A DNA stretch of 23,722 bases, from contig GG745349.1 in assembly GCA_000151295.1 (NCBI GenBank), forward strand, positions 507,411-531,132. Direction: 5' to 3'. The notes under the pieces were generated by a model that searched no databases, was not told the DNA's origin, and worked only from the letters and a program-made list of their open reading frames with translations. Positions 1-10,377 of the stretch are shown here, piece after piece. Within the stretch, counting starts at the first letter, position 1; each line of letters starts with the position of its first letter. The stretch is from Allomyces macrogynus ATCC 38327 (Eukaryota; Blastocladiomycota; Blastocladiomycetes; Blastocladiales; Blastocladiaceae). A program made the position numbers and the translations under genes.

Positions 1-55
1 TCGATCGGTCGCTTGCGCTCTACCCAGTCTTTCAGCACAATCTGCACCTGCCGTC

Positions 56-1163
56 ATGTCCTCCACCAAGACGGCCGCCATTTGCATCATTGGCGACGAG
101 ATTCTGTCGGGCAAAACGCAGGACACGAATACTAATTGGCTCGGTGCGCACCATGAGCCGGCACCAACGTTTGCCTGCGCTTTTTGGCTCACTACTTTCT
201 GGTAATGCATAGCCAAGCAGCTGTTTGACCTCGGCGTCGATTTGAAGCGCGTCGAGGTCATTCCCGACGACGAGGCCGACATTATCGAGACAGTCGTGCG
301 CATGTCGCGTACCTACAATTAGTGCGTCTTGATTCCACGTTCTTTGAGCGAAGATGTCCTTATTCTAACGTTCCCTGCGCTGATCCAGTGTCTTTACGAG
401 CGGTGGCATCGGTATGGTCTTGACCATGACTGGCCAGACATCTGCGCGTTCATGACCTCACGTTGCCCCCCTTTCTTTCACTCGTTTCCAGGCCCGACTC
501 ACGACGACATCACGTACGCGTCGATCGCCAAGGCGTTTGGCTGCACGCTCGAGGTGCACCGGCCGACGCTCGAGCAAATGGCGCTCATTTCGCCGAAAAT
601 GATGCTAATGTCCCCCATTGCACACTGACGAGGACCGTGCCGCGGCCGAGCGCGAACCCGCAACCATTGTCGCCCCCTCGCACACCGACCCCGGATCTAT
701 GGTCGCGATGCGCATGACCTCCGCACGGCTGCGCATGGCGCAGCTTCCTTACCCGTCGACCGCGCATTTCACGCCCGGCCTGTGGGTGCCGCTGTGCGTG
801 GTCAACGGCAACGTGCACATTCTCCCGGGCATTCCGCGCCTGTTCCAGGCCATGCTCGCACACTACTTGCCGGACCTTGCCAACCGCGACGGGCTGGGCA
901 CCGAGCCGTTTTACCGCCGCGCCATCAACACGAACCGGGGCGAGGGCGATATCGCCGATGCATTGACGGCGATCCAGGACCAGTATGCGGCCGACGGGAT
1001 CAAGATCGGGTCGTACCCAACGTTTGGCGCATTCAAGCAGGGCGGGTACCGCGTGTGCGTGACGGTCGTTGGGCGCAACGTGCCGCTCGTGGACCAGGTC
1101 ACGCAGGCGATTGCCGAGGCGATTGACGGGAGGGTGGAGCCGCTGCAGACGCCCAAGCATTGA
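56..1163 (+). CDS. MoCF/CinA-type molybdopterin-binding-domain protein (YMR178W-like)
   Basis: Member of the MoCF-domain family shared by CinA and the N-terminal half of animal FAD synthase; the exact reaction of the stand-alone fungal form is unsettled, with nucleotide/cofactor pyrophosphatase activity the usual proposal. ATG at 56. Exons fixed by homology and phase: 56-143, 213-321, 389-411, then from 492. The first exon reads IIGDEILSGKTQDTN, and splicing rebuilds the glycine loop FTSGGIGPTHDDITY across exons 3 and 4. The C-terminal part (from about 760) has LWVPLCVVNGNVHILPGIP and IKIGSYPTFGAF, both typical of the family. The weak point lies between 554 and 632. Either an intron 554-632 (79 nt, phase-correct, total 270 aa) removes a family-like stretch (VHRPTLEQMA), or that stretch is coding and the frame slips by one base near 609-626. 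It converges on the INSIG-like gene, 145 bp away. Confidence 0.86.
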
Positions 1164-1308
1164 TGTTTTGTGGTGGACGAGGTTGCAATCTCACAATTGA
1201 TACATATTGATATCGCTCTTGCCTCGCTCACAAATCAACTGCGACCACTTCACGCGGCAATTTCCACCACTGCTTCACGCCAACCAACCAACCGCGACCT
1301 CCACTCGC

Positions 1309-2034
1309 TCACGCCTGCTTGATCACCGGCCGCGCAATGTAAACGCTCGCGAGATGCACCCCGCCGAGCGCCGCGCCCGCCCACAACCACACAATCCAGT
1401 GCGTCACGTACCCGGCACCCAGCGCGTCAGGCGACACGTACCAGAACCGGCCCAGCGCGCACAGCGTCGCCTCCCACACCGACCCACTGACCCCCACGAC
1501 CAAACACGCGACGAGAGCCATGATTCGGCCGTTCGTCAGCGCCCACGTGGCCAAGAATATGGCGCCGAGCAGGACCGACACGGTGTTGGTCGGCCACTGC
1601 AAGTGGTACGGGACGAGCGACGACAGCCCGTATCCGACGAGCGCCGTGGCGAGTTGCGTCCACGCGATTCGCGCCGACGGGTGGAAGGACCCACGCGGCG
1701 ACGCAAGACTCGCGAAAACTTGGCGCGGCATGTAGTGCGGCGCAAGGCCAAGCAGGAGGCCCCCGGCGCCGAATTCAGGCGGGACCCTGTTTGCAATCTG
1801 GTCAGAGACACGGAGTAATGCTGCGATGAGAACCGTTCCGCGCACGCACCACCATGCGAGCTTCCAAAATGCAATTTCGTCGGGCAAGTACGCGAGAATG
1901 TCGTGGTTGGCGTGCAGACCGTCAAACGCGGTCCCGAGCACGGCACCCGCGGCAAAGAAGAGCGCGAGCCGCTTGGCAAGGTCGGATGTCGTCGGCGCGA
2001 CTGCGCGCAGCTCGATCGCTTGCGATTTGCTCAT
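1309..2034 (-). CDS. INSIG-like polytopic membrane protein
   Basis: Single-exon 241-residue protein with about six hydrophobic segments (near residues 22-42, 58-77, 88-102, 124-142, 150-183 and 205-233). INSIG proteins are six-helix ER proteins of about 225-280 residues that bind SCAP and/or HMG-CoA reductase in response to sterols. Resemblance is by pattern rather than strong identity: an LF..G..L first helix, then a luminal P-D/E stretch leading into AWW at 60-62 that opens helix 2, a TW..TNGR-type turn at 163-170, and a final helix introduced by Y.SPD at 199-203. Length and topology fit INSIG. The N terminus is short and polar, with no cleavable signal peptide. The start is the ATG at 2034. 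An unrelated membrane protein of similar size cannot be excluded. Confidence 0.55.
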   Translation of the reverse strand: MSKSQAIELRAVAPTTSDLAKRLALFFAAGAVLGTAFDGLHANHDILAYLPDEIAFWKLAWWCVRGTVLIAALLRVSDQIANRVPPEFGAGGLLLGLAPHYMPRQVFASLASPRGSFHPSARIAWTQLATALVGYGLSSLVPYHLQWPTNTVSVLLGAIFLATWALTNGRIMALVACLVVGVSGSVWEATLCALGRFWYVSPDALGAGYVTHWIVWLWAGAALGGVHLASVYIARPVIKQA

Positions 2035-2392
2035 GGTGAACGCTGAGGGGCCCGACAGGGTGAAGTCTTTGCTGTCGATACAGAGCCAGCGAATGTCGGC
2101 GCCGGGTGGACACTGGACTGCGCGCGGGGGAGAAGAAATGACCGCGGCTTCTTGGACTCAATCATGGTCCTCTCTCTTTTTTCACGGTTGCAGTGCGGTG
2201 GTACAAGTCGTGCCTGTCGGGGATACGATGCAGTCGGCCGGCGGAATGAAGCGTGATTGCGATGGTTTGCTTCGTGGTTGCAACTGTCCAAGTCATTGCG
2301 GAACAGCATCAAGTCGCAACACATTTGGACACACCGCAACAGAGCGAGCAAGCAAGTGCATAAACGACCAGAAAAGTAGGAACGACGGCATC
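2035..2392. other. Intergenic region between INSIG-like gene and F-box-like pseudogene
   Basis: This 358-bp stretch separates divergently oriented units, so it should hold the promoter of the INSIG-like gene on the minus strand and the former promoter of the F-box-like gene on the plus strand. Open frames across it on either strand lack recognisable domains and look like GC-driven shadows. I see no convincing TATA box, RNA gene or repeat. Confidence 0.4.
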
Positions 2393-4150
2393 ATGCTCAC
2401 TAACTTTCCGCAATCTCTGCAACGCAAGACGCTCGCCAACCTACCGGCGCTCGCTCTTGATCATTGTCTACTATTTGACCGACGACCAGGCCGCTTCGCT
2501 CCAGGCCGAGCGCGATCATGAGGCCATTGCGCGATCATGAGGCCATTGCGCGAGACCTTGCCCGCTTGACTCGAACCTGTCACTCGCTCGCGCATTGGGC
2601 TCGTCGAGCACTCGTGCAGAAATTTGCCATGCCTCACGGACTTGATGATGACGAGGGCCACCAATTAGTTGCGATTGAGCTGGGGTGCTATCGGCGCTGC
2701 TCCGACGTTGTTTTTGGATTTTGTCGGGTTCGGCTCGAAGGCGCTGACGCGCGCCCTCTTGGTCATGAAATTGTGGGCTTAAGTTGCCCACATGATGGGC
2801 CCTGCTCTGTGACAGTTCTGTCGACTTGGATTCGCTTGCTGCTGGTGCATGGCAAGCAAACCCAGTTTGGGCGCCCCAAGCCACGGCTAGTGCCAATTGC
2901 GAGCGCTGATGCGCAAAAGTCACCATTGGAGTCGGTTTTGCTGCTTCTGCAGAGCCTGCTGCACGTGGAGTTTCTCGATGATGTGCCAGGCGCTGTTGTC
3001 GTCTCGATTCTGTCGCACCCAAACGGATTTTCGCGTCTCCGGGCGGTGGACTTGATTCTCAGCAGCAGTGACATTTCGTACTTGGCCGATGTCTCAACAC
3101 TGCCCAATGTCACCTCATTTCGCGGCGGGTGGTGTAGGAGGCAAGATGTTGAGATTGTTGCGGTTCCGGAGATACCGCAGTGCCATGTGCTTGAGCTGAT
3201 GGGTGATCTGGACTTTGTGGACGATCCGACCTTTCTCCCTCGCTTTGCTCAACGCCTGACATGTGTTGACTCGCTCACCATTGGCTGTTCGATCGGCTTC
3301 TGCGATGACGATGACGGAGAATACGTTTCCACTCTCCTCTCCACGAGGCGGCGCTCCTGATGCATACCGAGTTCCCCAACCTGCTTGGGCAACTACTTCA
3401 AGCAAAAGTCTCCACATCTGTACTGACTTGGTTTGCGGGCCATTCGCTGCTGGACAGTGCAGTCACGCAACTTGTTGCGCCTCGTGTCCCGCTCTTGGCC
3501 CCGAACTTTACGCATTTGGTTCTGGCGTGGGCGGAGTATTAGGGTGGGGACGAAGTGCGGGAATGCCATGCGCTCATGGACTTCACGTCGCTCGTGTCAC
3601 TGAAGGGCGAATATGAGCTGCATGAGGACATGGGGTGGATGTACCTCACGCGCGTGCAAGTGCTCCACCTCGTCCGCTTGCCGCATCTCAAATACCTCGA
3701 TTCGCTCGTCGAGGATCCCGCCGATGCGGTGGATCCGAATGAATCGATGGCTCCGTCTGCGGTTTTAAATGAACTTGGCCCAAACGACGTTTGTTTCCCG
3801 TCGCTCGTGTCGCTCATGTCCCACATTTCTTTGACGCTATTGGGAAGCACCCTCTGCTGGCCCTCGAATCGGTGACTATGTGCGTGCCCTCGGAAGACTG
3901 GGAAACTGACGCTGTGGTGATTGTGATGCGCCAAAACTGGTGCATGATGACCTTGTCTTGTTTTGGGGGGGTGTGGCCATACCCCTACACTCACAACGAA
4001 ATGGGCGAGAACCGTCATCGGTTTTCAACCTGTGCCATGACCGACTCTCACTCGCGGACTCGGAAGAATGCACCATTGTTGAAGTGCATTCGCGTGGCGC
4101 GAAATGCCGAGCTGGAGCAAGTCCGCCCATTTCGTATCCGGGCAATGTAA
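2393..4150 (+). pseudogene. F-box / leucine-rich-repeat-like gene, decayed
   Basis: Read across frames, this is one protein. An F-box-like start (LANLPALALDH, then VYYLTDDQA, then a CHSLAHWARRAL helix) is followed by leucine-rich segments such as LPNVTSF, LTWFAGHSLL and LVRLPHLKYL. F-box proteins recruit substrates to SCF ubiquitin ligases through a C-terminal repeat domain; that role would be ancestral here. Lesions seen: a one-base shift near 2461-2466; a 19-bp tandem duplication at 2510-2547 that shifts frame inside the F-box; a shift near 3310-3325 (frame 1 to frame 0); an in-frame TAG at 3540; another shift near 3810-3830. Removing one duplicate restores continuous coding from LIIVYY to the LRR part. 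No GT-AG intron explains these breaks. The 3' limit (4150) is the end of the last homologous frame and is uncertain. No specific family is recognised beyond F-box/LRR. Confidence 0.68.
2510..2547 (+). repeat. 19-bp perfect tandem duplication inside the F-box pseudogene
   Basis: The unit GCGCGATCATGAGGCCATT occurs twice head to tail (2510-2528 and 2529-2547), and the next six bases also match the unit start. Nineteen is not a multiple of three, so the second copy shifts the reading frame and brings a TGA into the upstream frame. It looks like a replication-slippage event and is the clearest single inactivating lesion in this gene. Confidence 0.95.
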
Positions 4151-4654
4151 AGCATTGATGGGTGCAAGAGTTGCACGCTGAAATTTTGGCGCGATGCCCG
4201 ACACGGTCGCAGAATCACAGGTCATGGCACACACACGCACAAGGAGGAAACGCAAATCATCCATGCGAATCAACTGAATGCTGAAGTGCATTTCCACTGT
4301 TCCAGTCGTCCGTTGGCCAGAATGATAAGCTAAGAGTGAGCAAGAACTGTTCCTGCGGGTAGAGGTCTTGGATCATGTTGTTGGAGACGCTCGTGAAGGA
4401 TGTTATGACCGTGTGTTTGATGCCTGGTTGTTGTTTGATGCCCGACTGTTGTTTGAGGCTGCAACGCTGTCGCATTGAATGATTGAAACCAGACGATGAA
4501 CTCGGTAGAAACCACTTGGCCCAGGGCGGCACTGCTGATTCTTATTGTTGCTGCGGGTTGAGCAGGTCAAGATTGCCGCAACCACGTAAAACATGGCGCA
4601 TCATGGGCGGCGAAAACAACAAGCCTCCCCTCCTGGACATCGTCAACGTGATCA
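4151..4654. other. Spacer between the two F-box/LRR copies
   Basis: About 500 bp without a convincing gene. It is less GC-rich than the flanking active genes. It contains a degenerate 18-bp repeat at 4416-4469, whose units start with TTTGATGCC at 4416 and 4434 and with TTTGAGGCT at 4452. Short open frames here are low-complexity and show no recognisable domain. Confidence 0.4.
4416..4469 (+). repeat. Degenerate 18-bp tandem repeat, three units
   Basis: Three adjacent 18-base units begin at 4416, 4434 and 4452. The first two share TTTGATGCC at the start and TGTTG at the end; the third is more diverged. On the minus strand the array would encode a Gln/His/Thr-rich low-complexity peptide, but no gene supports that reading. 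Confidence 0.6.
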
Positions 4655-5338
4655 AATTTGCTCGACTCGATTGGCGTTGGTCACAGTGGCGACAACGAAA
4701 TTTCGGCTTTCCATGAAGCTACGATCTGGATGCGTGACGAATTCCCGGACATAATTGCGCAGGTTTGTCATGCGAAGTTGCCGTCATCAGTGCTGACCTG
4801 GCTCGCGGGCAAGTCGCTTGACGACGACAGGGTCATGCAGCTTGTTGCACCTCGTGCACCACTCCTGGCCGCAAACCTGACGCATCTGTCGCTGGCATCG
4901 TGGGACGGTAAGGATCAAGTGCGGTATTGTCACGCGCTCATGGATTTAACGTCGCTCGTGGAAGTATGAGCAGGAAGAGGACATCAACATCGTGTACCTC
5001 ACGCGGGCGCAAGTGCATCATCTCGTACGGCTCCCGCATCTGTAATTGCCAGTCGATTTTCCGACCGACTCTGACCCGACCGAGCCAACCATTCCTGATG
5101 CGCTCGTCTAGCTTGACACTTGTTTCCCGTCGCTCGTATCGCTCATGAACACTGCGCGCTTCTTTGACGTCATTGGTCGACACACGCTACCTTCTCTCGA
5201 GTCCATGGTGCTCTGCTTTCGCTCGCACGACTGGGTCAAGGGAGTGCCCGCGATCGGACCACGCGCTCTGAAACTGGCGCGTTACGACAATATCGAACAT
5301 GACGGGTCGCGGCCGCTCGAATCATCCCGGCAAAATTG
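4655..5338 (+). pseudogene. 5'-truncated second copy of the F-box/LRR-like gene
   Basis: Diverged duplicate of the 3' half of the gene at 2393-4150. Matching blocks in order: LDSIG...GDNE (compare VDSLTIG...DDDDGE), FHEATIWMRDEFP (compare LHEAALLMHTEFP), SVLTWLAGKSL, QLVAPRAPLLAANLTHL, YCHALMDLTSLV, VYLTRAQVHHLVRLPHL, CFPSLVSLM and FFDVIGRHTLPSLESM. It too is broken: the frame shifts after TSLVE near 4965, and stops follow the RLPHL block (TAA 5044-5046) and occur near 5108. No F-box-encoding part is present upstream of 4655, so the duplication was partial or the 5' end was deleted. Neither copy can make a full-length protein as it stands. Confidence 0.7.
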
Positions 5339-5667
5339 ACAGGACGAGGCGTCTCACACCAACTTATCTCGTTCCTCTCTTGATTCGCCCGCACACTCGA
5401 ATACACCGCTGTTGCAGAAGATTCGAGTGTCCATGGCCAATGACTATTTCAATCGGCAGTTGGTTTCGCGCCCTTTGCGCATCAGCGCGCTGAAGATGTT
5501 CATGGATTGTGTTGGCTTTGCATTGCTTTCCAGATTGTCATGCAGGAATCAAACTGGAATGGAAACAAATCACATTTTGTCCAGGTTCCGCGTCATCGAT
5601 CAGACATCCAACGCGCTTGACTTTGATGACAACCCATTATCAATCTCTTCGACCAAACAGAGCCGGC
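5339..5667. other. Spacer between LRR remnant and PAAF1 3' end
   Basis: This 329-bp stretch follows the last homologous residue of the LRR remnant and precedes the minus-strand PAAF1 stop codon. It should contain the PAAF1 3' UTR and cleavage site. I see no domain-bearing frame, structured RNA or repeat. Confidence 0.35.
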
Positions 5668-7385
5668 TCATTGGGCAGGAGTCGCTGCTGCAGACCCCGC
5701 GCCCAACTCGTACGCGCGCACATTCCCATCCCGTCCCGCCGCGACGACTCGGCCACGTCCACCGTGCAGCGCGACCGAGTAGACCGGGTCCAAGTCGTTG
5801 CCCGTGAGCACGCTCTCGATTGCGACCTTGCCGTCGCTCTTGCTCCTAGCCACTAAAAACAAGAGGCCGTCGGCGCTTGCGATCACGACGCGGCGCGCGT
5901 CCAGCGACCGGACTTGCAGGACCGCCGTCTTGGACGCTTGGAGCGACGCAACCTCTTGGCTTTAACGTGGTTGGAGAAGAACGCGTTAGCACCGATTCAT
6001 CTCAACCAAACATGAGCGAGCGCAAACGAACCCTGTGTGCATGTCCCAGAAAATCACTGCGCCGTCCTCGTATCCGGTCGCGAGCGTCATGCTATCAAGA
6101 ACAGCGACCGTGTTGGCGGGGCGCGGGTAACTGCACTCGAACAGCGTCTCCTGCGTCGACAAGTGCACACCCTTGACGAGGCCCGAGTCGCACGCGAAAA
6201 TGCCGAGGTAGAGATCTTCGTCGCTCGCGTTGGGCGGGTCTAAAACGCAACAATCAGGAAAGGTCGAACTCGAAAGAACAGCAGCGCGAGAAGTTGCGCA
6301 CCTTCCTGGTATCGCGTCGGATCGTATGTCGCCATTTTCAAGAGCGCCATTTCGTTGATCGGGTCACGGATAGACAAAGTGCTCTTGCATTCTGCGCTTG
6401 CGCACTCCCAAATCTTGGCCGACCCGTCGCGCGATGTGGCTAAATGAAGGGAGCGCCGTGAGGAGAGCGAGGGAAAATCGGAGCGCCGATTGCACACTAA
6501 CAACGTACTGATGACTCGCTTCCCGCGAAGCAGCATGTGGCAATCCGTGACTCCTAATGAGTGATGCGAGTCGTGAGCGAGGAAACCGATGCATAGCCGT
6601 TATGGGAGGGCTGAACGTACGGCCAGTGTGCCCCTTGAGTACTCGTGGGCAGGATCCGTCGAGCACCGACCAGATGCGTGCCGTCAAGTCGTTGCTCGTC
6701 GACAGCAGGACCTGGCCCGACGGAAAGAATCGCACACTGAGCACGTCGCCAACATGACCCTCAAGCTCGCGCTGCAACGACAGGGAAACGTTCGTCAGCA
6801 CTGGACCTGCGCACAGCAAGCCAGGAGATGAGCATTTGAACGAACCCGAATCGACCCGTCTTGAGAGTCGAGTACCCGAATCAATCCATGGTCCGCGCCG
6901 TACGCGATCAGTTCTCCTGATGGCGATAAGTCCACCGCGTTGATCTACGAGTGGCCATCCATGAGCGACCATTCGATAACGCATCCACCGAATTCTCCAG
7001 TCCGTACCGCCGTGGGTGGCGGCCTCACAAAATCCAACTTCTCATCATTCCGTCCCGCGGCCGGCGCCGCCGTCGACACCCGCGGCGCGACCACGGTCCA
7101 TGCCATGGCGGGCCACTTGCGCGTATCCTTGATGCTCACACGCAGCGTCATCCGGTCCTTGTCGAGGGTCGCGTCGAGTTCCTCGCCGCCTTCAAGGAAG
7201 AGATCATTGGTCGTGTACTTGCGGCGCACGGTGATCGAGCCGTGCAGCGACTCAACAACGGAGCTGTTATAGTAGATGCTGACCCAAAACGACTCGGGCT
7301 TGCCAGTACTTGTCACGTCGGTGACGACGGCGGGCCAGTCGGCCTGCACGGTGATCGACGGCAGAAAGTGCGTCTCGGTCGGCAT
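5668..7385 (-). CDS. PAAF1: PAAF1-like WD40 protein (proteasomal ATPase-associated factor 1)
   Basis: PAAF1 binds Rpt ATPases of the 19S particle and restrains assembly of the 26S proteasome. Seven exons, all phase-consistent, give 436 aa: 7385-7008, 6944-6846, 6771-6621, 6553-6509, 6439-6302, 6239-6032, 5959-5668. The N-terminal domain (about residues 1-126) opens with ITVQADWP, as in the family. WD repeats follow: INAVDLSPSGELIAYG, LEGHVGDVLSVRFFPSG with ARIWSVLDGSC, VITTSRDGSAKIWEC, a segment ending ATGYEDGAVIFWDM, and a last repeat LTGNDLDPVYSVAL...GRDGNVRAYEL. The LEGHV.DV..RFFPSG and LTG.D.DPVY signatures are specific to PAAF1 among WD40 proteins. Human PAAF1 is about 390 aa; the excess is mostly N-terminal. 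Start is the ATG at 7385. Introns are 62-74 nt with donors such as GTACGT and GTTCGT. Confidence 0.9.
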
Positions 7386-7721
7386 AGTTGCAGTGAGTTT
7401 TGGTTGATATTTGTTGATGCGCTGATTGGAAAAGCTGGTGTCGAGGAGGAGGATGGGTTGGTGCAGATTTGGTCGTGACGACGCGCTTGACGATCCTGTG
7501 GCGTGGACCGCGTCAGACCCATGTCGATAACATCACAGCTCTCTACGATCCTCTCTTTCGCGCAGTCAGTCTTTGTTCTTTTCTCGCTGCTCTCGACTCT
7601 GTTCCCGTCCTCCATCACGCCGTGGTAGGAGATAACTATGCCGTTGATTCGCAAAAATATTCACAAAAAAAACGCAACGGGAACACGAGCCCCAGATCCA
7701 GCGGGTCGCGCGATAAATACT
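7386..7721. promoter_or_regulatory. PAAF1 upstream region / ADK 3' flank
   Basis: This 336-bp gap lies upstream of the PAAF1 ATG and downstream of the adenosine kinase stop, both on the minus strand. It must serve as PAAF1 promoter and as the adenosine kinase 3' UTR and terminator. An A-rich tract on the plus strand near 7653-7676 stands out from the GC-rich surroundings. No canonical AATAAA is evident for adenosine kinase. Confidence 0.4.
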
Positions 7722-9729
<2,008 letters not shown>

Positions 9730-10329
9730 ATGCCCCACCCACCCACCGCTGTGGCTGCACCCACCAAGCCCAAGAAAGCGCCCAAGGCCGGCATCCCGCC
9801 CGCCGACCCGTCAACCGTCGACGTGTCCCGCGTCGACATGCGCGTCGCGCACATCCTTGCGGCTCGCGTGCACGAGAACGCCGACTCGCTCTACGTCGAG
9901 ACAATGGACTTGGGCGAACCCGCGCCGCGCACCGTCGTCTCTGGGCTCGTCACGTTCATCCCCCTTGCGGACCTGATCAACAAGAACTGCGTCGTGGTCG
10001 CGAACCTCAAGCCGGCCAAAATGCGCGGGATCGTGTCAGAAGCAATGGTTTTGTGTGCGGAGAAGGAGGGCAAGGTGGAGTTGCTCGTGCCGCCAATGGG
10101 CGCGAAACCCGGGGATCGGGTGACGTTCGAGTCGTTGGAGGACGGGGCGGACAAGCCGGATGCGGTGCTGAACCCGAAGCGTAAGATCTGGGAGGCCGTG
10201 CAGGTCGGGTTGAAGACGGACAAGGATGGGGTCGCGGGGTACGTGCGTGCGGACGGCACGTTTTGCGCAATGAAGACGAGCACGGGGGTTGTGACGGCGC
10301 CGACCATTGCGGAAGGGTTGATTCGCTGA
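9730..10329 (+). CDS. EMAPII/Arc1-type tRNA-binding domain protein
   Basis: A 199-residue protein made almost entirely of the C-terminal tRNA-binding module of Arc1p, AIMP1 (p43) and some tyrosyl/methionyl-tRNA synthetases. It binds tRNA through an OB fold and delivers it to cytosolic synthetases. A lysine/proline-rich leader (about residues 1-30) is followed by VSRVDMRVAHI, NADSLYVETMDLGE, RTVVSGLVTFIP, NLKPAKMRGI (family hallmark), PPMGAKPGDRV and the EMAPII-like extension PDAVLNPKRKIWE, ending APTIAEGLIR. The N-terminal GST-like or coiled-coil part that docks Arc1/AIMP1 to synthetases is absent, unless encoded by an upstream exon in the 800-bp gap. The frame is open back to 9631 but has no earlier ATG. 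It converges on MLH3, with only 48 bp between stops. Confidence 0.9.
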   Translation: MPHPPTAVAAPTKPKKAPKAGIPPADPSTVDVSRVDMRVAHILAARVHENADSLYVETMDLGEPAPRTVVSGLVTFIPLADLINKNCVVVANLKPAKMRGIVSEAMVLCAEKEGKVELLVPPMGAKPGDRVTFESLEDGADKPDAVLNPKRKIWEAVQVGLKTDKDGVAGYVRADGTFCAMKTSTGVVTAPTIAEGLIR

Positions 10330-10377
10330 GGTGGAATGCAATCCATGGCACGAACGGACTTTTCATTCAGCTTTCAT

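Noticed and set aside
610..632. 23-nt GT-AG 'intron' to repair the MoCF frame
   Set aside because: Too short for known spliceosomal introns in this window (61 nt minimum) and of the wrong length modulo three.
4416..4469. CRISPR-like short repeats
   Set aside because: Three degenerate 18-bp units directly abutting, no spacers and no cas genes, in a eukaryotic context.
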